Part shown: positions 44,484-53,953 of the stretch, piece by piece
Layout of the letters: each line of letters opens with the position of its first letter
Numbering within the stretch: the first letter of the stretch is position 1
Assembly: GCF_958304185.1 (NCBI RefSeq)
Contig: NZ_OY284435.1
Location: 62,001 to 126,000 of the forward strand
Source: an uncultured Erythrobacter sp.
Lineage (GTDB): Bacteria; Pseudomonadota; Alphaproteobacteria; Sphingomonadales; Sphingomonadaceae
DNA: 64,000 nucleotides
Reading direction: 5' to 3'
Notes under the pieces: generated by a model
What the model saw: only the letters and a program-made list of their open reading frames with translations
Told to the model about the DNA's origin: nothing
The model's database searches: none
Position numbers and translations under genes: made by a program

Positions 44484-45716
44484 TCACTGCGTGGCGGTGC
44501 TGACCACCTTGCCGTCGATAACCACGCCCACCGTGTGCGAGGCGTATTCGAAGGGATCGCCGTCGAACAGCGCGACATCGCCGTCCTTGCCGACTTCGAG
44601 CGAGCCGACCCGGCTTTCCAGCCCGATAACCCGCGCCGCATCGATGGTGATGCTCGCCAGCGCGTCATTCCACGCCAGCCCGTTGGCCGCCGCGACACCG
44701 GCTTCGAACAGGATCACGCGGGTCTTGGGAACATAGCCTTCGTAACCCGATTGATAGGCGAACGGGATGCCCGCCGCGCGCAGCACTGCACCGGTGGTGA
44801 AGCTGGCGTTTTCGAACTCGCCATATTGCCGCGCCATCGGCGGATGGAGGATGACCTTGACACCGGCAGCCTTGATCTCGGACGTCAGCAGATAGGCCTC
44901 AGCCGCCCCGTCGAGCACGATATCGATGCCGAATTCCTCGCGCAGACGCAGCGCGCTCATGATGTCCTGTGCGCGGTGAGCGGTGATCAGCAGCGGCAGC
45001 TTGCGGGCGAGCACATCGCGCATCACCTGCACTTCAAGGCTGGGCGGTTTGTCGGGGCCGGACTTTTCGTCGCCCTTCTTCGCAGGCTTGGGCGCTTCGC
45101 CTTCCTTGGCGGCGAGCAGCGCCTGACGCAGCATTGCGATCTGTTTGGCACGGGTGCCCGGGGCCTTGCCGCCCTCGGCCAGCGCGCCCGGCCCGAGATT
45201 GGCGGCGACCATCGCGCGGGGCACGATCACGGCAGCATCGGCCGTGTTGCCGACCGTCTTGGCGATCATCGTCTGGCCCGAAACCAGTGCGCCGGGGCCG
45301 TGGCCGGTATGGATCGTGGTGACCCCGAAGCCGCGCAGCCATGCCACCAGCGCCTCGCCGGGATTATAGGCGTCAATCGCCCGCAGCTGCGGTTGCACAG
45401 GGGCGCTTTCGTCCAGCTGGTCCTGATCATGCTCCTGATTGAGATAGCCCGCCAGCCCGACCACGGTGCGCGCATCGACCAGACCGGGCGTGACGACCTT
45501 GGCCTCGATCACAACGAAGCCGTCAGGGATCGGCGTGCTGGCGGCGGGGCCGACGGCGACGATCTTGCCGTCGTCAATCACCACCACCCCGTCCGTGATG
45601 GCGGGGCCGGCCATCGTGTGGACCTCGCCGCCCTTGATGGCGATGTCCTGCGCGTGCGCCGCTGCGCCAAGCGCGAGTGCGCTGGCGGCGGCAAGGCAAT
45701 ATCCGGCGATACGCAT
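44484..45716 (-). CDS. Amidohydrolase-family protein lacking the HxH metal motif
   Basis: 410 residues from ATG 45716, overlapping the stop of the paired gene (TGATG). It has a signal peptide (LALGAAAHAQ) and the imidazolonepropionase-like amidohydrolase fold. The usual DxHxH after strand 1 reads PGLVDARTVVGLAG, so both metal-binding His are missing; later His (LITAHRAQD, VILHPPM) remain. It is probably a non-catalytic or altered partner of the intact enzyme encoded just upstream, in the periplasm. Confidence 0.85.
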   Translation of the reverse strand: MRIAGYCLAAASALALGAAAHAQDIAIKGGEVHTMAGPAITDGVVVIDDGKIVAVGPAASTPIPDGFVVIEAKVVTPGLVDARTVVGLAGYLNQEHDQDQLDESAPVQPQLRAIDAYNPGEALVAWLRGFGVTTIHTGHGPGALVSGQTMIAKTVGNTADAAVIVPRAMVAANLGPGALAEGGKAPGTRAKQIAMLRQALLAAKEGEAPKPAKKGDEKSGPDKPPSLEVQVMRDVLARKLPLLITAHRAQDIMSALRLREEFGIDIVLDGAAEAYLLTSEIKAAGVKVILHPPMARQYGEFENASFTTGAVLRAAGIPFAYQSGYEGYVPKTRVILFEAGVAAANGLAWNDALASITIDAARVIGLESRVGSLEVGKDGDVALFDGDPFEYASHTVGVVIDGKVVSTATQ

Positions 45717-47032
45717 CAATTGTGCCCTTCCGCTTCGGCGATTTCCCAGTGGTGGTGCGAGGCTTCCATCGGGCTGCCCGCGCCAAAGCCTCCCGTTGCC
45801 ATCAACAAATCTTCAGGCAGGCTGCGATCAAACAGCTTGTCGCCCTCCACCCAGGTTTCGAGGACGTGGGTATAGGTCGAGAGCGGATCGCCATCGAGTA
45901 CGAGGAAATCAGCATCCTTGCCCACTTCGAGCGAACCGACGCGGGCATCAAGCCGCATCTGCTTGGCCCCGTTGATGGTCAGCGCCCGCAAGGCACCATC
46001 ACGGCTCATCCCCCCGCGCACCGCCAGCGCCGCCTCGCGCAGCATCATGCGCGAATCCACGATCGCGTCGTCCGAATGGATCGACACCAGCACGCCTGCG
46101 CGTTCGAGGATGGCGGCATTGTCCATCCTGAGATCGACCGTCTCCAGCTTACCGCCCGGCGCATCAAGGGTGATGTTCGAGACCGGCACCCCGGCCTTGG
46201 CCAGCTCCTCGGCGACTTTCCACGTTTCCGTCCCGTGCTGGATCAGCACTTTGAAGCCGAATTCGTTTTGCAGCCGCAGCACGGTCATGATGTCGTCGGC
46301 GCGGTGGGTGTGGAAATGCACCAACCGCTCGCCCGAGAGCACCTCGCACAGCGCTTCCTTGCCCAGATCGCGCTTCTTGCGGTCGCCGTCGCAATAGGCC
46401 TTGGCCTCGGTCAGCTGCTCGCGCACCAGCGAAGCGGACTTGGCGCGGGTGCCGGGGAAGCCGCTGCCGCCCATCGGGTTCGTCCCGTTCGCCATCTTCA
46501 TGCCGCCGAGCGCGGCTGCGCCCTTCATCTGGAACGCGATGTCCTCAACGGTACGGCCCTTGCGGAGCTTCATGTAGAAGGTCTGCCCGCTCATCAGGTG
46601 GCCCGATCCGGGCATGATGTTGGCGGTGGTGACCCCTCCCGCGCGCGCCTTGTCGATGGAAGTTGAGAACGGGTTGATCGAATCCATCGCGCGGACTTCG
46701 GGCTGGATCGGCCCGCTGCCGTCCGCGCCTGCGACCTGACCGATATGCGAATGGGTGTCGACGATGCCGGGCATGATCACGCGGCCATCAACCGCCCGGC
46801 GCTCCGCATCAGCGGGAATGGCAACATTGGCACCGACCGCGACGATCTTGCCATCCTTGACCACGATCGTGCCGTTCTCAATCGGATCGCCCGCCATGGT
46901 GAGGATGCGCGCGCCGGTGAAGGCGACCGGGCGTTCCTGTGCTGCCACAGGGCTTGCTGTCAGAGCGATGCCGGTAAGGGCGGTTCCCGTCAGACCGGCG
47001 ATTGCCCATCGCCTCGACTTTGCTAATGCCAC
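45716..47032 (-). CDS. Periplasmic metal-dependent amidohydrolase (intact)
   Basis: 438 residues from GTG 47032 (GGGAGAAG upstream); the longer open frame upstream lacks a ribosome site. A signal peptide (ALTGIALTASPVAAQ) precedes a complete amidohydrolase site: PGIVDTHSHIGQV (HxH), LVHFHTHRADD, LIQHGTETW and SIHSDDAIVDS. Relatives open imidazolone or other cyclic amide rings or cleave N-acyl bonds. It overlaps the HxH-less paralogue, suggesting a heteromer, and ends the large catabolic operon. Confidence 0.88.
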   Translation of the reverse strand: MALAKSRRWAIAGLTGTALTGIALTASPVAAQERPVAFTGARILTMAGDPIENGTIVVKDGKIVAVGANVAIPADAERRAVDGRVIMPGIVDTHSHIGQVAGADGSGPIQPEVRAMDSINPFSTSIDKARAGGVTTANIMPGSGHLMSGQTFYMKLRKGRTVEDIAFQMKGAAALGGMKMANGTNPMGGSGFPGTRAKSASLVREQLTEAKAYCDGDRKKRDLGKEALCEVLSGERLVHFHTHRADDIMTVLRLQNEFGFKVLIQHGTETWKVAEELAKAGVPVSNITLDAPGGKLETVDLRMDNAAILERAGVLVSIHSDDAIVDSRMMLREAALAVRGGMSRDGALRALTINGAKQMRLDARVGSLEVGKDADFLVLDGDPLSTYTHVLETWVEGDKLFDRSLPEDLLMATGGFGAGSPMEASHHHWEIAEAEGHN

Positions 47033-47133
47033 GAGGCGCTTCTCCCTGTTGATGCCCGCTGGCGTGTTACTTGAAGGCGCAGCCCGCCGCGCACAAGCCC
47101 AAAAGAGCGGGTGGCCGGTGTCGCTGGCTGCGA

Positions 47134-47769
47134 TCAAGCAGGGTGCGCCGCAATCACCGCCAACGCTTCGGCCTCGGAGATGACCTCGGCATATTTGGCC
47201 TGAAGGTCGAACAGGTTGGCTTCGTGCGGGGCGGGATGGCGGTCGGCGCAAGCCTCGCGCACCACCAGCGGGACAAAGCCATATTGCATCGCGTCTAGCG
47301 CGCTTGCCCGGACGCAGCCGGAGGTGGAGTAGCCGGTGATGAGCAACGTATCGATCCCGTCGGCATGGAGCACGTCAGCGAGGCCGGTGCCGAAAAAGGC
47401 GCTCGGATATTGCTTGGTGAATACCCGCTCGCTGGGGGCCGGCGTCAAGTCATCGGGAAAGGCCCCGAGCGCCGATCCTTCGACGAATGCTTTCAACACC
47501 GGGGCCTTGCGATAGAACACCCCGCCATCGGAGCCGTCAGGCTTATATTGAACGTTGGTGAACACCACCGGCACCCCCGCCGCGCGCGCCGCTTGGGCCA
47601 AACGCCGGTTCGCATCCTTCGCGGCAGCGGCGGTTTCCATAAACAGCGCCGAACCCTCGGTGAGGTAAGCGACCACCACATCGACGATCAGCAGCGCCGG
47701 GCGCGACCCCGGCTGGAGCCGCCCCTCGTACACCCCGGCGTAATTGTCGGATGCCGAGGGGCCGCCCAT
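47134..47769 (-). CDS. Isochorismatase-family amidase (N-carbamoylsarcosine amidase-like)
   Basis: 211 residues with the cysteine-hydrolase triad: Asp in ALLIVDVVVAYL, Lys in VFTKQYPSAFFGT and nucleophilic Cys in GYSTSGCVRASALDAM. Family members hydrolyse N-carbamoylsarcosine, maleamate, ureidoacrylate or nicotinamide, releasing ammonia. Its start overlaps the CoA-transferase stop (TGATG). Next to HyuA/HyuB, hydrolysis of the carbamoyl- or half-amide formed by ring opening is the natural reading. Confidence 0.88.
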   Translation of the reverse strand: MGGPSASDNYAGVYEGRLQPGSRPALLIVDVVVAYLTEGSALFMETAAAAKDANRRLAQAARAAGVPVVFTNVQYKPDGSDGGVFYRKAPVLKAFVEGSALGAFPDDLTPAPSERVFTKQYPSAFFGTGLADVLHADGIDTLLITGYSTSGCVRASALDAMQYGFVPLVVREACADRHPAPHEANLFDLQAKYAEVISEAEALAVIAAHPA

Positions 47770-48950
47770 CAGATGATCCCCGCTTCCGCCAGCCGCGTGA
47801 GTTCCGCAGCATCCATACCCAAACGCTCGGCGAAGACCTCGGCATTGTCCTGACCCGGCGCGGCGGGCGCAGGGCGGCGGATGGTCGAAGGGGTCTTGGA
47901 GAGTTTGGGGAAGGCGTTCTGCATCTTGATCCGCCCGCGGTTCTGCGTCTCGACCTCAATGATCGCCTCGCGCGCCTGGAAATGCGGATCGGCGAGCATA
48001 TCGGGCGCGCGGTAGACCCGGCCTGCGGGAATCGAATATTCGATCATCAGCGCATCGACTTCGTCGACCGTCAGCGTGCCCGTCCAGTCGTTGATCAGGG
48101 CGTCGAGTTCATCCTGATGAATCCCGCGCGGGATGTGGGTGGCATAGCGCGGGTCGCTCGACAGCTCCGGACGACCCATCGCCTGACAAAGCCGCGCGAA
48201 GATCGCATCGCCATTGGCGCCGATCATGTAGCTGCCGTCCTTGCAGGAATAGACATTGGAAGGGGCAATGCCTTTCAGCACCGAGCCGGAGCGTTCGCGG
48301 ACCACGCCGTTGCGGTCGTACTCCGGGACGAGTCCTTCCATCACCTGCAACACCGCTTCGTATAGCGCGGAGTCGACCACCTGACCCTCGCCGGTCTTCT
48401 CGCGGTGGTGGAGCGCGGCGAGCACGCCCATCGCGCCATAGGTGGCGCACAGGGTATCGCCGATGGAAATGCCCATGCGGCTGGGCGGACGGTCAGGTTC
48501 GCCGACGATGTAGCGCCATCCGCCCATCGCCTCGCCGATCCCGCCGAACCCGGCGCGGTCGCTATACGGCCCGTCCTGACCGTAGCCAGACATGCGGGCG
48601 ATGATCAGGCCGGGGTTCACCGCATGGAGTTCAGCCGGGCTCAGGCCCCACCGTTCCAGCGTGCCGGGCTTGAAGTTTTCGATCAACACATCGGCCTCGG
48701 CAATCAGCCGCTTCGCCAGCGCCTGACCCTCGGGCACGCGCAGGTTGCAGGTGACCGAGCGCTTGTTGCGCGCGATCACTTCCCACTGCACCTTCTCGTC
48801 ACCTTGGCCCCAGTTGCGCATCGGATCGCCCGCCCCCGGCGGCTCAATCTTGACCACATCCGCGCCCATATCGCCGAGCAATTGCCCGCAGAACGGACCG
48901 GCGAGGAGCTGGCCCATCTCGACAACCTTGATCCCCTGAAGCGCGCTCAT
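47769..48950 (-). CDS. CaiB/BaiF (class III) CoA-transferase
   Basis: 393 residues with the family opening LQGIKVVEMGQLLAGPFCGQ, GADVVKIEPP, SVTCNLRVPEG and the catalytic Asp in ISIGDTLCATYGAM. It moves CoA from a donor such as succinyl-CoA to a carboxylic acid. It overlaps HyuB upstream (ATGA) and the amidase downstream. With the HMG-CoA-lyase-like protein it could activate and split a hydroxy-dicarboxylic acid. Confidence 0.93.
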   Translation of the reverse strand: MSALQGIKVVEMGQLLAGPFCGQLLGDMGADVVKIEPPGAGDPMRNWGQGDEKVQWEVIARNKRSVTCNLRVPEGQALAKRLIAEADVLIENFKPGTLERWGLSPAELHAVNPGLIIARMSGYGQDGPYSDRAGFGGIGEAMGGWRYIVGEPDRPPSRMGISIGDTLCATYGAMGVLAALHHREKTGEGQVVDSALYEAVLQVMEGLVPEYDRNGVVRERSGSVLKGIAPSNVYSCKDGSYMIGANGDAIFARLCQAMGRPELSSDPRYATHIPRGIHQDELDALINDWTGTLTVDEVDALMIEYSIPAGRVYRAPDMLADPHFQAREAIIEVETQNRGRIKMQNAFPKLSKTPSTIRRPAPAAPGQDNAEVFAERLGMDAAELTRLAEAGII

Positions 48951-50845
48951 TCTGCGGCCTCACGCATACCGGGGAAGGTGTTCCAGACCGGCTGGATCGG
49001 GGCGGGGAGACCCGTTTCGGCCTCGCAATTGGCGCGCAGGGCGTCGATGCCGGGGCCGTAATCGAACAGCGGAAGTTCCCCGCGCGAGGTGGTCATTTCG
49101 GCACGAAGCGCTGCGGTGGCGGCGGTGTCCACCACGCCCTCGGCATCGGCCACCACGCCATAGGCGCGCGCGCCTTCCGCCGTGACGAGGCCCTGCCGGA
49201 TTTCGAGGCCGACCAGCTCGGGATCGCGCGCCAGCGGGTCACCCCAGCCGCCGCCGCCCCAGGTGATGAAGTGGAGGAGATCGCCCGCTTTCACGGCGAC
49301 GCTTTCAACCTTGTTGCCGACGATCTCGGTCGAGCCATCCGCGCGTTCCAGCACCTTCTTCGCCCGCGCACCGGGAAGCCCGCCGTTGACGCCCCACGGC
49401 GGCACGAACCAGCGGTCGTCATGGATCGCGATCTCGCCGTCGGCGAGGAAGCGATAGGTCATGTGGATGCCATTGCCCCCGCGATGGAGGCCCGCCCCGC
49501 CGCTGTCGGGCGCGGTCGCGTAACGCTCGATCCGCAGCGGGAAGTAGCGTTCGAGAAACTCGTTGGGCACATTGGTGAAGCCCGGCCACAGCGAATGCCC
49601 GTCCGGCCCGTCACCCAGCGGACGGCCCGGAATACCGCCAAAGCCGATCTGGAACAGCTGGAACCAGTCGCGCGTCCCGTCCTCGCGGCTGTCCCAGCCC
49701 GAATAGAACAGGTGCGGCGACGAGGAGAAACCGGCAGCGTTGAGGAATTCCGGCGTCTTCTGCCCGAGCAGCCCGCCCAGAATGTCGAAGATGCGGCCCA
49801 AGGCGTGGGTGCGGCCCGAGAGCGCCGCGGGGAAGTGCGGCTTCAGCAGCGAGCCTTCCGGGATGCGCACCTCGATCAGATCGTAGAACCCGTCATTGAA
49901 CAGGATCTGCGGATCGAAGACCATGATCATATAGATGCCGAAGAACATCTTGAACATGTTTTCATTGAGGAAAAAGTTGATCGAGGCGGCCGACTGCGGG
50001 TCGGTGCCCTCGAAATCGAGGATCACGCGGTCCCCATCGCGCCGCATCGTGCAGCGGATCTTGTAGGGGCCGTAGCCCTTGCCGTCGTCGCAGATGTAAT
50101 CCTCGAAGCTGACCGGCTCCTCGGCCACCGCCATCGCCAGCAACGCCTTCATCGCGCGGTGGTTGCGGGCCAAGAGCTCCTGCGTGGCGGACACGTAGAC
50201 ATCGTCGCCAAACCTGTCTGCCATCTCGACCACGCGGCGCGCGGCGACGCGGCAGCTGGCGATCAGCGCGTTGAGGTCGGCTTGGCACCAATCGGGCTTG
50301 CGGGTCTGGTGCATCACCAGCTTCATCAGGTCTTCGTTGTATTCGCCCTTCTTCCAGATCTTCACCGGCGGGATGCGCACGCCTTCTTCGAAGATCGAGG
50401 ACGCGCCGATCGGCATGGACCCCGGCACGGAGCCGCCGATGTCGCTCTGGTGGCCGAACATCGCAGTGTAGGCGAGCAGGCGGCCGTCCTTGAACACGGG
50501 GAGCAACACCAGCCAGTCGTTGGAGTGGCTGACCGCCCCGCCGCAGGAATAGGGATCGGACAGGAAAATCATGTCCCCGTCCTCGATGGTGCCATCAAAT
50601 TGCTTGAGGAAGCCATCGATGAAGCTGCCGAACTGGCCGACGATCATCTTGCCCGCGGGATCGGAAATCAGCGGGAAGGCGTCGCCCTGTTCGCGGATGC
50701 CGGGCGACATGGCGGTGCGCACGAGGGTCGCGTCCATCTCGATGCGCGCGTTACGCAGCGCGTTCTCGATGATGTCGAGCGTCACCGGGTCGATGGCGAT
50801 TTTCTGGAACGGGGTGGTGTTGGGTTCGATGATGCGAGCCGGCAT
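48947..50845 (-). CDS. hyuB: Hydantoinase B / oxoprolinase subunit
   Basis: 632 residues, slightly longer than the usual 520-600. Family landmarks: PVTLDIIENALRNARIEMDATLVRTAMSPGIREQGD (interrupted), IGQFGSFI-type segment, FLSDPYSCGGAVSHSNDW, PGARAKK and GGGGWGDPLARDP. With HyuA it forms an ATP-dependent cyclic amide hydrolase of the N-methylhydantoinase/5-oxoprolinase type. Four bp separate it from HyuA and it overlaps the CoA-transferase. Confidence 0.93.
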   Translation of the reverse strand: MPARIIEPNTTPFQKIAIDPVTLDIIENALRNARIEMDATLVRTAMSPGIREQGDAFPLISDPAGKMIVGQFGSFIDGFLKQFDGTIEDGDMIFLSDPYSCGGAVSHSNDWLVLLPVFKDGRLLAYTAMFGHQSDIGGSVPGSMPIGASSIFEEGVRIPPVKIWKKGEYNEDLMKLVMHQTRKPDWCQADLNALIASCRVAARRVVEMADRFGDDVYVSATQELLARNHRAMKALLAMAVAEEPVSFEDYICDDGKGYGPYKIRCTMRRDGDRVILDFEGTDPQSAASINFFLNENMFKMFFGIYMIMVFDPQILFNDGFYDLIEVRIPEGSLLKPHFPAALSGRTHALGRIFDILGGLLGQKTPEFLNAAGFSSSPHLFYSGWDSREDGTRDWFQLFQIGFGGIPGRPLGDGPDGHSLWPGFTNVPNEFLERYFPLRIERYATAPDSGGAGLHRGGNGIHMTYRFLADGEIAIHDDRWFVPPWGVNGGLPGARAKKVLERADGSTEIVGNKVESVAVKAGDLLHFITWGGGGWGDPLARDPELVGLEIRQGLVTAEGARAYGVVADAEGVVDTAATAALRAEMTTSRGELPLFDYGPGIDALRANCEAETGLPAPIQPVWNTFPGMREAAE

Positions 50846-50849
50846 GGTC

Positions 50850-52907
50850 TTAGCCTTCCGTCTTCAGAGTGATCAGAATATTGCCCACAGCGTCCACACG
50901 CGCGGTGCAATCATGTTCGACCAGCGTGGTCGAATCCATTTCGGTGATGATCGCCGGGCCGGAGATGACATCGCCCTGCCGCAGCTTCGCGCGGTCGTAG
51001 ATCACCGCCGCGCGTTCCGCCCCGCCGATCCATACCGTGTGGTCGCGGATCTTGGCGGCGGCGGGGTTACCGTCACCCGTGGGCAGCTCGGTGGCGGGGA
51101 GGGCGGGGGCCTGCCCCTGCGCCACCGCGCGCAGGTTCACGATCTCGTGCGGGGTGTCCATGTTGAAGGTGAACAGCCGGAGGTGCTCCTCGTCAAAGCG
51201 GGCGAGGATGCCTGCGATACCGTCCTTCTCCAGCACGGCCTGCGTGATGGTTAGCGGCACTTCGAAGGCCTGCCCCGCGTAGCGCACGTCAATTTCGAAC
51301 AACGAGGCGATCTGATCTTCGGGGATGCCATCGGCCAGCAATTCGCTGCGGGTCTGCGCGGCCATTTCATCCAGCACCGCGACGAGATCGGCGATGCTGG
51401 TATCCTTGGCCAACCGCGAGAAACTGCGCGCGGTTTCAGTGCGCATCCGTGTGGTCGCATCGCCCAGCGCACACAGCACGCCGGGGGAGACGGGCGAGAT
51501 CGCGGGCCAGCTGCCCATCAGGCGGGCGACCGCGTTGACGTGAAGTGGACCCGCCCCGCCGAAGCCCATCAGCGCAAATTCGCGCGGATCGTAACCCTGC
51601 TGGACCGAGATCATCCGCAGTGCGCCGAACATATTCTCGTTGACGATATCGATGATCCCGCGCGCGGCCTCCATTAGCGTCACACCCAGCGCATCGGCGA
51701 TAGTCTGCACCGCCGCCTTCGCGCCGTCGCGGTCGAGCTTGAAACTGCCGCCGAGGAGGTCTTCGGGAAGGTAGCCGAGCACTACGTTGGCGTCGGTCAC
51801 CGTGGGCAGCGTGCCGCCCTTGTTATAGGCCACCGGCCCCGGCACCGCGCCCGCGCTCTCCGGCCCAACCCGCAGCGCTCCGGTCAATTGCGGCACGTGG
51901 GCGATCGAGCCGCCGCCTGCGCCGACGGTTTTCACATCAAGCGCCGAAGCGCGGACCGAAAGGTGGCCTACCTCGGTGGTGCGCTGGCGGCGTGGTTCAA
52001 GGCCTTGAATCAGCGCCACGTCGGTCGAGGTGCCGCCAACGTCAAGGGTGAGGATGTTCTCGAAGCCCGCATTCTTCGCCACCCACAATGCGCCAGTTAC
52101 GCCGCCCGCGGGGCCCGACATGAGGATGTTGACCGGATGCTCCTCGGCCTTCTGGCTCGACATCAACCCGCCGTCCGAGCGCAGCAGCGACAACCGGCCC
52201 TTGAAGCCCTCGGTCGCCAAGCGGTCGCGAAGGTTGGAGACGTATTTGCTCACCACCGGACGCACCGCCGCGTTGGCGACGGTGGACAGCGTGCGTTCGT
52301 ATTCCTGCATCTCGGGCAGGACTTCGTGACTCAGCGAGACGGGGATGCCGGGCAGTTCTTCCGCCGCGATCTGGCCGATCCGGGCCTCATGCGCGCCGTT
52401 GAGATAGGCGTTCATCAGCGAGACGGTCAGCGCCTCGATCCCATCACCCTTCAGCTTACGCAAGGCAGCCCGGACCGCGTCTTCATCCAGTGGGGCGACC
52501 TCGCGACCCTGTGCGTCCATCCGGCCCGGCACTTCGACCGTGTGCTCCAATCGCGCGAGCGGCTGCGGCTTGGGCCAGACGATCCACGCGGCGAGCCCTC
52601 CGGGCACGAAGCTGCGCGCGATCTGCATGATGTCGCGGTAGCCCTGCGTGGTGACGAGGCCGACGCGCGCGCCCTTGCCCTCCAGCACGGCATTGGTGGC
52701 GACAGTAGTGCCGTGAAGGAAATAGGTGATGTCCTCGGCGGTAATGCCCGCCTGCGCAAAGATCGCTTTTACGCCCGTCAGGATGCCTTCGGAGGAATCA
52801 TGCGGGGTCGACGGCGTCTTGTGCCGCCAGAACGCGCCGCTCGCCTCGTCGAACAGCAGGAGGTCGGTGAAAGTCCCGCCCACATCAACGCCCAACCTGT
52901 AAGTCAT
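50850..52907 (-). CDS. hyuA: Hydantoinase A / oxoprolinase subunit
   Basis: 685 residues of the ASKHA ATPase fold: RLGVDVGGTFTDLLLFD (phosphate loop 1), FLHGTTVATNAVLEGKGARV, ILTLDVGGTSTDVALI and FGGAGPLHVNAVA. It couples ATP cleavage to ring opening of a cyclic amide or imide with HyuB. The substrate could be a hydantoin, N-methylhydantoin, oxoproline-like lactam or imide; sequence alone does not decide. Confidence 0.94.
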   Translation of the reverse strand: MTYRLGVDVGGTFTDLLLFDEASGAFWRHKTPSTPHDSSEGILTGVKAIFAQAGITAEDITYFLHGTTVATNAVLEGKGARVGLVTTQGYRDIMQIARSFVPGGLAAWIVWPKPQPLARLEHTVEVPGRMDAQGREVAPLDEDAVRAALRKLKGDGIEALTVSLMNAYLNGAHEARIGQIAAEELPGIPVSLSHEVLPEMQEYERTLSTVANAAVRPVVSKYVSNLRDRLATEGFKGRLSLLRSDGGLMSSQKAEEHPVNILMSGPAGGVTGALWVAKNAGFENILTLDVGGTSTDVALIQGLEPRRQRTTEVGHLSVRASALDVKTVGAGGGSIAHVPQLTGALRVGPESAGAVPGPVAYNKGGTLPTVTDANVVLGYLPEDLLGGSFKLDRDGAKAAVQTIADALGVTLMEAARGIIDIVNENMFGALRMISVQQGYDPREFALMGFGGAGPLHVNAVARLMGSWPAISPVSPGVLCALGDATTRMRTETARSFSRLAKDTSIADLVAVLDEMAAQTRSELLADGIPEDQIASLFEIDVRYAGQAFEVPLTITQAVLEKDGIAGILARFDEEHLRLFTFNMDTPHEIVNLRAVAQGQAPALPATELPTGDGNPAAAKIRDHTVWIGGAERAAVIYDRAKLRQGDVISGPAIITEMDSTTLVEHDCTARVDAVGNILITLKTEG

Positions 52908-52923
52908 GCTGTGTCCTTATGCT

Positions 52924-53835
52924 CTATGCTGCGCGCGCAACGGCCGAGGGCAATTCGCGCCCCAGCACTTCCGCAAACCACTTGTTCACCGCAATCGCGG
53001 CTGCGAGATCGATGCCCGTGTCCACCCCGGAACGCGCCATCATGTAAATGAGGTCCTCCGTCGCGATGTTCCCGGTCGCGCGCGGGGCAAAGGGGCAGCC
53101 ACCAAGGCCGCCGAGCGAGGCGTCGAACACGCGCACGCCCGCCTTGTAAGCCTCCCACGCATTGGCGATGCCGGTGCCGCGCGTGTTATGGAAATGCGCG
53201 CGCATCGGGATTTTGCCGCCGAGCATCTCGCCCAGCTTGCCGAACAATTCGCCTGCCTCCCACGGCGTGCCGACCCCGATGGTGTCAGCCAGCGCGATTT
53301 CTTCGGGGTTCTCAATCGCCAGTTCCTCGGCAATGGCGAGCACCGTGTCGTGCTTCACTTCGCCCTCGAACGGGCAGCCAAAGGCGGCGCTGATGGTGAC
53401 CTGCGCGCGCATTCCTTCCGCGCGGGCGAAGCGGAGCATATCGCGGGTTTCGGCGATGCCTTCCGCAATTGTCTGGCCTTGGTTCTTCTGGCCGAAGGTG
53501 TCGCTGGCGACGATCACGCAGCCAACCTGATCGACGCCGCGCGCGCCATTCTCGCGGGTGGCCAGTGCGCGCATCACGCCGCGCTTGTTGAGGACGAGGC
53601 CGATATAGGTGCAGTCGTTGCGGTCGGGCAGGCCGGCGATCACCGCCTCTGCATCGGCCATCTGGGGCACGCGGGCAGGGTGGACGAAGCTCGCGACCTC
53701 CAGCCGCCGTGCGCCATAGCCGATCATGCGGCTGATGAGGTCGAGCTTCACTTCGGTCGAAATGATGTCGGGTTCGTTCTGAAGCCCGTCACGCGGGCCG
53801 ACCTCGACCAGTTCGATTGTGCCGAATGACATCAT
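52924..53835 (-). CDS. HMG-CoA lyase-like TIM-barrel enzyme
   Basis: 303 residues from ATG 53835 (or 53832). An upstream frame start at 53901 is rejected because it would place the GntR operator inside the gene. Features: VEVGPRDGLQNE (metal and catalytic Asp/Arg), HFHNTRGTG and the lyase signature GGLGGCPFAPRATGN with the catalytic Cys. It cleaves a 3-hydroxyacyl-CoA to acetyl-CoA plus a keto acid. It is the first gene of the leftward operon, before HyuA. Confidence 0.92.
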   Translation of the reverse strand: MMSFGTIELVEVGPRDGLQNEPDIISTEVKLDLISRMIGYGARRLEVASFVHPARVPQMADAEAVIAGLPDRNDCTYIGLVLNKRGVMRALATRENGARGVDQVGCVIVASDTFGQKNQGQTIAEGIAETRDMLRFARAEGMRAQVTISAAFGCPFEGEVKHDTVLAIAEELAIENPEEIALADTIGVGTPWEAGELFGKLGEMLGGKIPMRAHFHNTRGTGIANAWEAYKAGVRVFDASLGGLGGCPFAPRATGNIATEDLIYMMARSGVDTGIDLAAAIAVNKWFAEVLGRELPSAVARAA

Positions 53836-53884
53836 GAATCGCCTGTTGCTGCTGCGAAGGACCGGAGGGAGGTGAATTACCCTG

Positions 53885-53896
53885 TTTGTATACAAT
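53885..53896. promoter_or_regulatory. Putative GntR operator, leftward operon
   Basis: TTTGTATACAAT, containing the perfect 10-bp palindrome TTGTATACAA, about 50 bp upstream of the HMG-CoA-lyase-like start. A possible promoter (TTGCAA, 16 bp, TAATTC on the minus strand) would place the site in its spacer. The identical 12-mer recurs at 54791-54802. Confidence 0.75.
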
Positions 53897-53953
53897 TGCA
53901 ATCATGCTTGGCGTGGCAAATGATGCAGGAACCGCAACCACACGGCAGCGTTG

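Noticed and set aside
49271-50872. A long plus-strand open frame opposite hyuB
   Set aside because: Shadow of the hyuB gene; no domain, no ribosome site, and His/Asp/Arg-rich composition typical of antisense reading.
53836-53901. An N-terminal extension of the HMG-CoA-lyase-like protein to 53901
   Set aside because: The extension would include the GntR operator and has no ribosome site; family proteins begin near the GTIELVEVGPRDG segment.
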